Below the pieces are notes generated by a model. It was not told where the DNA came from, searched no databases, and worked only from the letters and a program-made list of their open reading frames with translations. Positions 37,313-49,230 of a stretch of 64,000 bases of DNA are shown here, one piece after another (within the stretch, counting starts at the first letter, position 1; each line of letters begins with the position of its first letter). The position numbers and the translations under genes are program-made. Origin of the DNA: Sphagnum compactum (lineage: Eukaryota > Bryophyta > Sphagnopsida > Sphagnales); assembly GCA_965153455.1 (NCBI GenBank), contig OZ234502.1, positions 6,603,495-6,667,494 on the forward strand, in the 5' to 3' direction.

Positions 37313-38640
37313 CATCTATGCCTTTTATTAGGCAAGCCTACAAGTTGCATTCACTAGGGTGTAGAACAACTTATTAACCCTTCAAAAAAAAAAAAAAACT
37401 ACCCCCAAAATTGTTTTTTGGGGGAAAGGGGGGGGTTTATTCTTGCATCTAATAATAATCTCGTATATTGTAACACTTTGGCACCAAGCTTCAAAAGATG
37501 TTTTTCCAATAAATAAATAATTAATTAAAAATCATTTCAACCAAATAGAATTTGCTTGAATATTCAATCTTTTGTTTCACAAATTTTTTGTTACTTGAAG
37601 GAAAATGTTTTTTGGAAAATTTCAGCATTTCTGAAAAAAATATAAATTAGTGTGGAAAACTGCCAAGGTAGTAGTAGTAGGGTATATACTAGGGTTTAGG
37701 GTTTACTATTAAAAGCCAACATACCCATCATCTATCTCTCTTGCAAATGATGTCCCCACCCACCCCCAAAAAGAAGAAAAAGGTTTTGGGTTTTGGCCTT
37801 TGGTGTGAGTGCCAAAAAAAAAGAGAAAAAAACACACACACACACACACATAATATACACACACACAAGTTGTGGTAAAAAAGAGTACCTTTTACATAGC
37901 ATTCAATTGATGGGTAGAAGTGGACAAAATGGACTTTGATACATAACACTTTAGTCTTTTGCTTATATGAGTCTTGTGCCCAAGGATTTCATCTCATTTC
38001 CAAAAGCTTTTCATTTCATTTCCAAGTGATTTTGTGTGTACATACATACTTTAAGAGTGAGTGAGGTGGATGAGATCTCATGTTGCACAACCAAAATCCT
38101 TTTATAGGAACACCCATTTCAGATCAACCCATTTGAGATGGGAGTGGATGATGCTGACTGAAGAGCTTCTTGAGTTTTAGTAGTAGTAGTAGTAGTAGTA
38201 GCAGCAGCAGCTGGGACAGCTTGGAAGTAACAAGAATGTGAAGGAAAATGAGCACAGGTAATAGAAGATCTCTCTATTAGGGATATTTTTTTGTTTTTTT
38301 GGTTATGGTTTACAGATCAGTTGAACTACTTTGCTGGTTTTTTGCATTCATTTCAGTATAGAGAGTTCTTGATATTCTCAGGTCAATGGCAGTGGCTTTT
38401 ATCAGTTCTTTCAGTTCATTGTAAGTGGGGAGCTCTTGTTTTTCTTTTCCCATATATATATATATCAGCAGCTTCTAGTTTGTTTGTTGTTGCTGTTGTT
38501 CCACATTTTTTGCAAGTCTTTGTGGTCTTTCGCTTTGGAGAAGAGAATGCAGGGTACAAAAACTATGCAAAAATCTATCTACTTACAGCCCCAAGTTCAT
38601 GATTGCTTTTTGAGAAAGTGTTGGAAACTCTACTGCGGAA
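37313..38640. other. Upstream region of the ABCG gene
   Basis: No coding region is called. It contains a G-run (37420-37437), a telomere-type TTTAGGG pair (37690-37705), a CA microsatellite (37830-37865) and an AGT/AGC trinucleotide tract (38179-38212). The last part may belong to the 5' leader or promoter of the transporter gene. Confidence 0.4.
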
Positions 38641-38900
38641 GAGTTTGGGGTTATGGGTGTAAGTGGTTGTGCTTTTTTATTGTCAGATTGAAAGGAGCCT
38701 GAAGAAATTGGAACTTGGGTTATGATGAATTCGGGTTATGGGTTTTTAGGGTGTTTTGTTTTTTTTCATGTCAGATTGAAGGAGAGCTGAAGAAATTGGG
38801 AACTCAGGTTATGAGGAATTGTGGGTTATGGGTTTAGGTGTGTTGTTGTTTTCATGTCAGATTGAAGGAGAACTGATGCAATTTGAATTGGGGCTATGGT
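38641..38900 (+). repeat. ~87 bp tandem repeat in ABCG 5' region
   Basis: Three copies start with TGTCAGATTGAA (38681, 38769, 38855), continue with GGAGAGCTGAAGAAATTGG and GGGTTATGGGTTTAGG, and end in a T tract. A partial copy precedes them. The array lies about 700 bp upstream of the start codon, upstream of a good donor site (GTAAGT at 39082) that may begin a 5' UTR intron. Confidence 0.75.
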
Positions 38901-39562
38901 AGAGTCTAACTGATTCTGAGGAATGAAGAATCGTGTAAAATTTGTTATTGTATGTGCCATTGTCATCATCTCCTTCCAGTATGTTTTTCAATGTGGCCAT
39001 GTAGTATACACAAATTTTGATTTTGTGGACAACGAACTCTAGAAGCTGGAAAGAAAGAATTGGGATTCTGGGTACATTCAAGGTAAGTCCCCTGTCATAT
39101 CTGAACGACACACTTGGGAGCTTGAAGAAACACTGAAGTAGAGTAATGGCAAACTTGGGTAAGGAGGAGGAGGATGATGATGATGCAGAAAGCTTGACCT
39201 ACTGGTGTCGTTACTGTGGTCAAAAGTATGTCACAGTTTTCTTGTGAAATAGCTGCTGTTGAGGGAGGAAGGGTTAGGAGGTTTATGAAGTGGGTGGACA
39301 CTGCAATGGGCTTCTTCAACTGCAAACCAATTTGCCCTTTGATGTGTTTACACAGTTGTAAGCTTGTTAGGCTTTGGATTTGTGGAAGTAATTGCTTTAT
39401 TTTTTCCCTTGATCAAAAGAAAATTGATCACCCAATTTGTGATCTGTGGCAGGAGCAGTTTGTAGCGATGTATACTTAAGCTCCAGGTGGGGCAGCTGCT
39501 TGTAAGCAACTGGCAATAGCACTAGTGCAGCTTCAAGAAGAGGCAGATCAGTTGACACCACC

Positions 39563-42500
39563 ATGACAGAGAGTGAGAGCTTGGATACAGGCTTTACTAG
39601 AGAGGCAGGTGGTGGTGATGAAGCAAGGGCTGCACCAGCCCGAGCCCTGAACTCAGTAGCTACTACAGGAGGCACCAATCAGAGCAGATCAACACGTAAC
39701 TTGGCCAGTGATGCAGCAGGGGTGGTGGTGCAGCCTCAGGAGATTACCAGAGACGGAATGGCTGGATCTGGCAGAAGGAGTGGTGGCGGAACTGATGCAG
39801 CATTACGGAGAAGATCATCTAGTTCCTCACGAAGAATTCAGCCCTTGCCACTTTCTTCAGCAGCTGCTGCTACAGTTAACCAAATCTCCTTTGACCCACA
39901 ACTGTTGCTGCAAGAGGGTTTGGATGAATGGCAAGATCGTGCTCGTGATCTGCGTAACTTGAGGAGAGCTGCATCAGTACGGCAGCAACCAGCATCCTCC
40001 CAAAAATCAACACCATCTTTCCGCTTCCTCGAGAAAAGTCAGTCTGCAAGGAGACGCTCATATGAAAGCAACGGTGATACAGAAGGCTCAACACAAGGTG
40101 CTGTTCAATATAGCACAGGTAAGAAGAAGAAGAAGAATTTTACTACAACTTCCAGTTTTGAAAATTCCACTACATTTTTGTCTGTCCTAAATTTCCATAT
40201 TCAACTGATCTCACATCTCTAGAGGTTGCTAAAAAAATTACCATCATACCCTTCATTTTTCATTTGGGAACTGTTTCAAAATCTCTCAGGTGATCCAGGT
40301 GAGAGAGATGGTGACCAATTCCTGTTTTCTGAGGCCTCTGAGGATGGCTTACAGTATGGATTAGGGCGTGGCCCGAGAATTACTACTCCCGGATTTGAAA
40401 CACCAAGCAATGTCTCATCGGGTGTGCAAAATGAGGGTTTAAGTCCAGCCATCAGAGAGAGGGATGAAGAAGCTGATCATGGGACAGCTGATATCCCTCA
40501 TGAATTGTATGCCGCCTTAGCTGAAGCACCACAAGCTTCTCTCATACATGTAGTGGGTTTATATCACCGAGCACTCTTGGAACATGGACTTGTACAAGAC
40601 GCTGAAAGAATCATGAGTAAGCTTGGTGAGTTCCAGTCTGCTATCGACTCAGTTGAGGCAGAGAGGGAGCTACAAGGCATGGATTTGCTCTTGAAGGATG
40701 GGTTATTGAAGTGGTTGTTGCAGGTTTCTCCACTGTTACCTGCAATACCTCCCCAGGTGGGTTTGTGTCTATATATTATTCTCCACACACTGCATAGTTT
40801 TGCCTTGTCTTTTATTGGATGCTCGAATGTTTGAAAATCTCGGTAACAATTTGGGTTTTTTTCTATCTGCCTGTATCAACATTTGAATCTCAAGTTTGAG
40901 CGATTAGTTTTAAAGATCACCTGGCATGATCTGTGTCTCCTTCTGGTTTTGTTTCCTTGGATCGTGAAACTTCAAATCTGGTTAGGGTTGAGTTCTATCT
41001 CGTTGCTGCTGCACATTTGCATCTCAAGTTTAAACAATTTTCTAAAGATTTCACCTGGCATGATCTATGTTGTGTTTTTGTTTTGCCTCAGATTGTGAAA
41101 TTCAAGGGATTGACACTCACCAAAAAAATGAAGGTTGAAGCAGGTTATGATACCATGTTTACAAAGGTAAAAATCGACTCTCAAACTAAGTGCATAATTC
41201 TATGTTTTTCCGTGACCCATTTCAGTCAAAATTCTTGATACCCATGTATACAAAGGTAATCTACTCTTAATTAAGTGCACAATCCCAGCTTCTTCAGTGA
41301 CCCATTTCAGTCAAAATTCTTGGTATACCATGTTATACAAAGGTGGCCTAAACTCTTAATTAAGCATATAATTCCAGGTTTGCCTAATATGAAGCACATA
41401 GTTCCACACATAATTGCTTTTGATTAAGCCCATAATTCCAGTGGTTTCAGTGACCATTTAAGTCAAAATTCTCCATACCATGTATACAAAGGTAAATCTA
41501 CTCTTAATTAAGCACATAATTGAGGTTTTTCAGGGATTGATTTAGGTCAAAATTCTCAATATACCATGTTATACAAAGGTAACCTACCGCTAATGAAGTG
41601 CCTAATTCCAGGTTTTGCAGTGACCCATTGAAAGTCAAAAAATTCTTGGACATTTAACCTCAACTGATTTGCCAAATTATGCTTATGTCTTTTCTCCTCT
41701 CTCTTGCTCTCTTTGGTTTTCTCCCTTCCTTTGTTTGTTTGCTTGTTTGTTTGTTTGTTTGTTTGTTTTTGTCTTTACTTTTAATGGAGTTTCTTTTCGA
41801 GGCTTATTTTCTTTTCCCCTTGCTTGTTTTGGGGGCTGGATTTGTGACCAGGTGCAAGGGATTGTTAAGTCTCCTCTCTCTAGATCCCATGTTGAGGAGA
41901 TGGCTATGTTGAAAGATGTAACCGGCTATATCATGCCTGGTACCCTTACACTTATCATGGGTAAGTAAGTTTGTAGGGTTTTAATCATGTTGGGTTGCAT
42001 TTTAGAACTGCCACCCAAAGCTCATTTTAGTCTCTGGTTTGTAGTTGATATTTTTCCTTAAATTAATTAATTATTCTTTTCATTCATGCTTGTTGTGGAA
42101 ACTTTTGATTTCAGGGCCTCCAGGTTGCGGTAAAAGCAATCTGATCAGATTGCTAGCAGGAAGGCCAACGGGTCCAGGGACAGCACTAGAGGGCAGTGTA
42201 ACATACAATGGGAGGAATGTGCAAGACATACGATGCCAGCGTCTTGCAGCTATGGTGAGTGCACAGGACATCCACCTACCTGCTCTTACTGTTCGTGAGA
42301 CACTTGAATTTGCTCGGGATTGTACACAAGCCCATCGTGCAAAGCATTTCAGTGATGAGTTGAAACAACTCATGGGAGAAGCTCTCAAGCATGGGCAAGA
42401 TCCAAAACTGGAAATGAATCTAAGTATGGTGGGTCTTAAGCGAGTTGCTGATCGACCTGTTGGCAGTCCGATGAGACCATCACTCACTGCTGATGAGCAG

Positions 42501-45500
42501 CATCGCTTGACCATAGCTGAAGTGGTTGCTGGCACTTATGCTGCTTACTTTGTTGATGGGATTAATCAAGGTGACAGATTCTTTCAACTCTCAACCCAAT
42601 TTGTTGCAATTTGCAACGCTGCTGCAAAAGACTTGCTATATAAGAGAATTTCGTCTCTAAAAATTAGTACCTTGGATTTCAGCTGAAATTTTTCTTGTCT
42701 AAAAAATTAATTACCTTGGATTTCAGTACTTCAAAAAATATGCCCAAATCCCCCTTTTGTCTCTTTCTTCTTTTGCCTTCTTTCCTGTACTGTGACTGAC
42801 AGGCTTGGATTATCCTGATTTTCAATGAGTGTTGGTGATTGTTGTGTTATCAAAAATCTTACAGGAGCGGATGAGGCAATGACGTTTGATTTGGTTACAA
42901 GCATGCGCATTATTGCTCGGATTCGTCAGACATCGGTTGTTGGATCAATTTTGCAACCTTCTTCTGAGGTGTTTCAGCTGTTTGATCGCATCATTGTTTT
43001 AGATGGAGGTCAAATCATGTTTCAAGGACCCCGTCAGGATGCACTCCCCTATTTTGAGAGTCTTGGGTACGTGGAAAATGAAGAAGAAGAAGAAGAAGAA
43101 GAAGAAGAAGGCACATGTGTGCATACCTACATACATACATATATACATACATAGAGAAAATCTTTAAGTACTATTCTCTGGTGATATAGTTACCTGCCAT
43201 TGTTTCTCTGAATAAATTTTGCAATGCAAAAAATATGAAATGTGGTATTATTACCTAGTGGGTTGTTGGTACCTGGTTGGAAGGTAGGTTGTTGATACTT
43301 GGTGGGTTGTGGGTACCTGGTTGGTAGGTAGGTTGTTGATACTTGGTGGGTTGTTGTTGTTGGCAACTATTGTCCAGGTATGTGAAGCCCAAGAATCTGA
43401 GCATCAGTGAATTTTTATCAGAGGTGACAACACCTGAGGGTGCCCATTACCTGCGACCAGGCTACCCCAAACTGATGGTTGAGGAATTTGCTGCAAACTT
43501 CCTCTTGTCTCCAACTTTCCGAGATATTCGCAGAGTTGTAAACAGTAGCGATCTTGTTCACGAGTTGTGGGTGGAGGGCAACCAGCCATTGGGTCTTGGA
43601 TTTACAGAGAGTCGAGCCAACAACAATGGAAGTGGAATTGTAACTGGACCTGGTGCTGTTCCATCTATGCTGGTTGCGGGAGTGATAGAGAAAGGGGGCA
43701 GTCTTGCTGAGCCTTCTATGAGTCATACTGCTGTCATAGCTCCTGGAGATGAAGTTGTTGCAGTTGGGGGCAATGGTGACATGCTCAAGTATTTCAAGAC
43801 TCATGACCATGCCTTGGACAATTCTCTCACTGGTGGCCTTGCATCTGCCATTGACCATGTTGTTGAACCTGTCCGCTTGCAATTGGAGAGACCTTTCCAA
43901 GTAAGTCAGTCTCCTCTGTATATAAATAAAATTTCACTTGAGCATTCCTTGGGGAACTGGAAACCCAACTGGTGGGCTGTTGGTTCACTCTGGCATGAAT
44001 GGATTTGTAGTTGAATTGTTAGTGCAAACAACAGTGCTAGCATTTGGTACTTACTAAATTGTGAACTTTGAAAATCCTGGAAAGGTTTATTATGTATGTA
44101 GGATGTGTTTGTGAAACAAAAAAGTTTGGAAAATTGTGGGGTGGCAGGAAACAAAGGGGCTTCCTATCCAGTTTGACAGGGAGTACATTCTAGATCTCAA
44201 ACCAGAGATGATCCTTCTTCTCAAAAGGGAGCTCAAAGTTGCATGGCGCAACAAGCTTGCCTTTTATCTTCGTTTGATGCAGGTACTTACTTACTTACGT
44301 ACTTACTGACTCCTACTACTGATTACTACTACCTAGCTACTCAGCTTCTCTGGTGGAAATTGGGAATTCAAACAACCACCCAAAAGAAGGAAATCTGTAC
44401 AAGAAGAAAAGCATTGAAGTCAGATTATGTAAAATTTGTACAAGAAAATTGATGGATTGAAGTCAGGTCTTAATGTACCCAATGTGGAAAGGATCCTTAA
44501 ACCCTAACCCTAACTCATATACTTTGTTGTTTGTGGACATTGCTTTTCATGTAGAATGTTTTCAGAGTATCATTGCTTTTGTTGGTTCTTTCTCACATTT
44601 GTGATTTGGGTGGGGTGCAAGCCCAGCACAAGCTAGTAGCTAGTGCCAGTGAATATATATGTACTAAGTGTGTTTCTGTTTTTGATTAATGGGGTCTCTG
44701 TCTTGAGTTGCAGATCTTGATCATGAGTCTATACACTGGAATCGTCTTCTTTCGTGTGCACAACGACCCAAACCAGCTGGATTTGAATTTGCTCAAAAGT
44801 GTTTTCTTCATATCTCTCCTGAATTTGACTCTTTTCAACCTTGGACAATTACCGGGTCTTTTGGATGAGCGTGCTCTTTACTACAAGCAACAGGATGCCC
44901 ATTTCTATCGCCCTCTATCATACCTCTTTGCAAAGATTGTTGGGGGTTTCCCATTTACACTTTTGGAGGTGAATTCGTTGCGCTTCTCTCTAAACCCTAA
45001 ACCCTAAACCGAGTCCTTTTTTGTGTGGGTCAAACAGCTTCTTCCCCATGTTCAAAACTCTCTTTTTTCATCCAAGTTATTTACATGCACCCAATGTTTA
45101 ATCCAATCTTCATCCACGATATCTAAACCCTATGGTCATAATATATAAGGTGACATGAATATCATTGTGGATGTGATTACATTTTTGCACGAAATTCATT
45201 TGAGAAGAAGGGATTGATTGTTGGTGGGATTTTTGTTTGTTTGTTTGTTTGTGCAGACGACAATATGGACGCTCATTGTGTATTTTATGACAGGATTGTC
45301 TCTTGAAGATGGGGGTTGGCACTTTTGGGTGTATTACCTCATTGTCACTTTGAGTGCCTTGAATGGTGCTTCCTTAGTGCGTTTTATGGCTTACTTTGCC
45401 CCCACCCGTGATGCCGCAAATGCAATGATTGGTATGTGTGTTTCTCTCACCTAACAGACTCATGTGACATGTACTCTTATGCTTATCAACAAACGAACTG

Positions 45501-48500
45501 TGGGAGTGCTAAAGACAAATTATGAGCTCATATTTAACATGCCAATCATGTTCATCTACATTGGACCAGCATTAACTCAACCTATGTCTGTTCAGAGAAA
45601 AACCTATGGCAAGGAGTTACATTTTTTTTTTCTTTTTTTCTTTTTTTTTGGTGGGTAACCTTGTGTTCATTTATATGGTATTATTTTGCTACCTAATTTT
45701 TAATGGATGAATGTCAAAATCTATCTTTTATTTATTGATAACTATGGCAAATTTTGCCATATTTGTTACTTCAAAATCATAACTATTCCAAGATTTTTCA
45801 TGAGCCTAATTTGAAAAAAAAACATGGTCATCAAATTTACCTCCAAAATCATAAACAAGTATCTTGATTTTGAACTGATGCCAGTTTTATAAAAACATAT
45901 GACACCCTCCTCCCTCTGCTCCTATTATGAGCAAGCATAAAATGAAGAAGAGGAGTATGTACCTATTCAAGCCAATTGACTTCAAAGATGCTTCAGTGTC
46001 TTAGATTTTCAACATAAATTTTACAAATCACTAAGCAGTTGTGGCATTTTTGCAATTGTACATATATGGTGGTGCAGGAGTTTTTATTGCAATTTTTATT
46101 GTATTTGCGGGGTTTTTGGTGCCACGTTTCGTAGTACGCCATTATTGGATTTGGGCGTACTATATAGACCCTTTGCAATGGGCTATAACTGCACTCATGC
46201 TCAATGAATTCAATTCCAAATCGTATAGCCTTCCATGTAGTGAGGTGCCGAATGTGGTCACAAATCTTCCTCAATGTGAAGGCCGTCCAACAAATACGAT
46301 TGGCCATGCCTACTTGGCACGAGGTCAATTCTATACTAGCAACAGTTGGATAGCCGTCGGTATTGCTGTTGTGGTTGGTTGGATTGTGTTGTTCAATGTT
46401 GGAGCATATTTTTGTCTAGCAAAACTACGACACGTTCCCAAGCGGAACCCCTTCTTGGAGGTACTGACCCCCCATTTTCCCTTCCCACCCTAAACCCTAA
46501 ACCGTTCAGCTCTTTCACTGACATCAAATGATCAATAAGAGTTGTCAAAGTTGTTACAGGTTTTTGAATGCAAATGACAACTGATTTCAATAGTTTGAGG
46601 GTCATGAGATTTTTGTACAATTTTTTAATTTTTGCTTGTGTAGATGAAGCTTGCTACAATGGAGCAGCACCATCAGGTTGCAAAAGACGAAGAGTGGGCA
46701 TCAGCAGAACAAAAGTTATCCCATTCGGCAGTTCCCATCACTCTCTCCTGGCATGAGCTGAGCTATGACATCCTCATCCCTACCATTGGGCAAACCCGAG
46801 CGATTCTCAGTCATGTGTCAGGGTGGGGAAAACCTGGAGACATGGTTGCTTTGCTTGGAAGCTATGAGTCAGGCAAAACAACCTTGCTGAATTGCCTTGC
46901 GGGTAATGCCCAGATGATTGTTTCACAATAGTTGTTGAAAGTAGGAAGAATTTCAGCTAATTGTAATTTGAGTCTAGATCCATTGTTGAATTTCCTTTGT
47001 TCATTTCAAATTTAAATTGTTTGAGTAGATTTACGACAGACGATATTGATCTTCTTCTTCTTTACATCTTTTTGTTGTGGTAGTAGCTATCATGAATTGG
47101 ACTTGTGGGATTTGGGTGGACTTTGTGGACTTGGCTAATGATTTTGTGCTGTTGTAGGGCGAAAAATATCTCTGGGTCGCATTGGTGGTCAAATACTGGT
47201 AAATGGGTATCCCAAGGTGCAAAAAACATTTACGCATGTGGAGGGTTATGTAGAGGATCTCAGTTCGCATGCACCCTACATGACAGTACGAGAAAGTATT
47301 GAGTTCAGTGCTGCCTTGCGACTAGGGAAGAAGTTTGCCTTTGAGAAACGCAAGGATTTTGTGGAGGAGGTAAGTAATATAAAATTATACTTGTTTTAAA
47401 TGAATTTGTTCTCATGAATTTATCTCTTAGAGCACATTTGTTTCATAAGAACAACAGCAAGAACGTAACCCAGTTGTCATTCAGCTTGGTCGGAGGTGGA
47501 TGGATACACCATTGCCTAATATACCCGGCCCATCTTTAGCTGAAATATTTTGGATTTTATTTGGAAATGTTTCAGATTTTGGAGCTTATGCAAATCAATC
47601 ATGTATCAAATATGTTGATCAATGCATTATTGGGTAACGAGGAGAATTCAAGAGAGCAAGCTACACGACTTGCAATCGCCACCGAGCTTGCTGGCAATCC
47701 AAGCATTTTGTTTCTCGATTTACCAACCAAGGGACTTGACAGTCACAACTCAGGTCACATTGTTGAATGCCTCAAGGTAAAAATTGTCTGTCCGAATTGT
47801 ATCAAGACTTGCAATTTTATCTCACAACAAATAGAGCTCATCATCTACTTGAGGAATTACCATAAATCTTGCTAAGGTTCTCACCATTGTCTTCATGGAT
47901 CTACTAAATCCAAATCTTCTTTTTTTTTTTGGCTTCCTTTTGTTGAGAGTTTGAAACACCCACTAATATAGAGATTGGATTTGAGCTTAGATTTGAGCTG
48001 AATTATTTGCTGAACTTTGGGTTTGTCTTATTGATATTGGGCAAAGGTGGAGAGTGTTAACTTGTCTAAACATGATTTTTTGGTTTTTGTAATAAATTCC
48101 AAGAAAGTTGAGTGTTGTCAAAATGGGTACAACTCGTAAAATTGTTGTTGATACATGTGCTGTTGTTGTTGTTGTTCCATGTGCAGCGGATAGCAGATAC
48201 AGGAAGAATGGTGATTTCAACTCTTCAGTCACCGAGTATTCGCCAGATTGCAGCCTTCACCAGAGCTCAAATCCTCAAAAAAGGAGGTGAAACTGTCTAT
48301 TTTGGTCCTGTTGGAACAGATGGCGAGCTAATTCAAGTATATATCTCACTCTCTTTCTCTTCCATATGCTCTTCTTTCCTTTGCAAGCAAGCAACCAGTG
48401 TGCAACCTCTTCTACTCCTTGGTCAAAACCATTTTGTAGAGTAGTTACAGATGTAAGTTCTTGTGGTTGAGGGTTTAGGTTTTGGGGTATGTGAATTTGA

Positions 48501-49188
48501 TTAATGGGTACCTGTTCTTGTGGGTGCGTGTGAATTTTGATTGATTGCTTGTTTGATTACGCTTAGAGAATTTCAGCTGCTACTGACCAGAGCTAAGTTT
48601 GATGAATCTTTACAGAAATATTTTGAAGCCATTCCAGGTACACCATTGTGCCATGAAAATCAGAGCCCTGTAAACTATGCCATCAGTGTTATTGGCGATG
48701 GAGTCAAGGACCTCAAGTCCTTGAGAGACTATGCATTTGAGTATCGGGTGAGTGAGCTGGCTCTCCACAATCACATTGAGCTGCAGCAGCTGCGACGGGG
48801 CAAGGGACAATGGGGACCTGATTTGGTGGAATCGGGCTACCGAGCACCTTATCCATTGATGGCTAAAGAGGTCCTATTGAAGATGCAACGGTTCTATTGG
48901 AGGAATGTGAATTACAATTTTGGTCGAATGACATCAGCTTTGGGTCTAGGCTTGATACTGGGATCCGTGTATTTCAACATCACACCCGACACGAATATCA
49001 AAATGAATGTGAAATCTCAAAGCCTTTTCATCGTTTGTGTACTGTTGGGTGTCACGAATGCATCAAATGTCATTCCCCAGATCCTCACCATGTCTGCCAC
49101 TTTGGAGAGAGAAACAAACACATATCAATACAATGTCCTTTTGTACAACATTGGGTGGACTTTGGGAGAGGTCAATTTTCTTTTTTCC

Positions 49189-49230
<42 letters not shown>

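Noticed and set aside
42825-43154. Open frame running into the GAA microsatellite after ABCG exon 6
   Set aside because: The Glu-rich tail comes from reading through the donor at 43067 into intron 6. The spliced product continues properly in exon 7.
46644-46931. In-frame ATG at the start of exon 12, as a separate half-size ABCG gene
   Set aside because: It is preceded by a good acceptor in phase with exon 11, and membrane domain 1 joins NBD2 as in other full-size PDRs. A second transcript from here cannot be excluded but is not needed.
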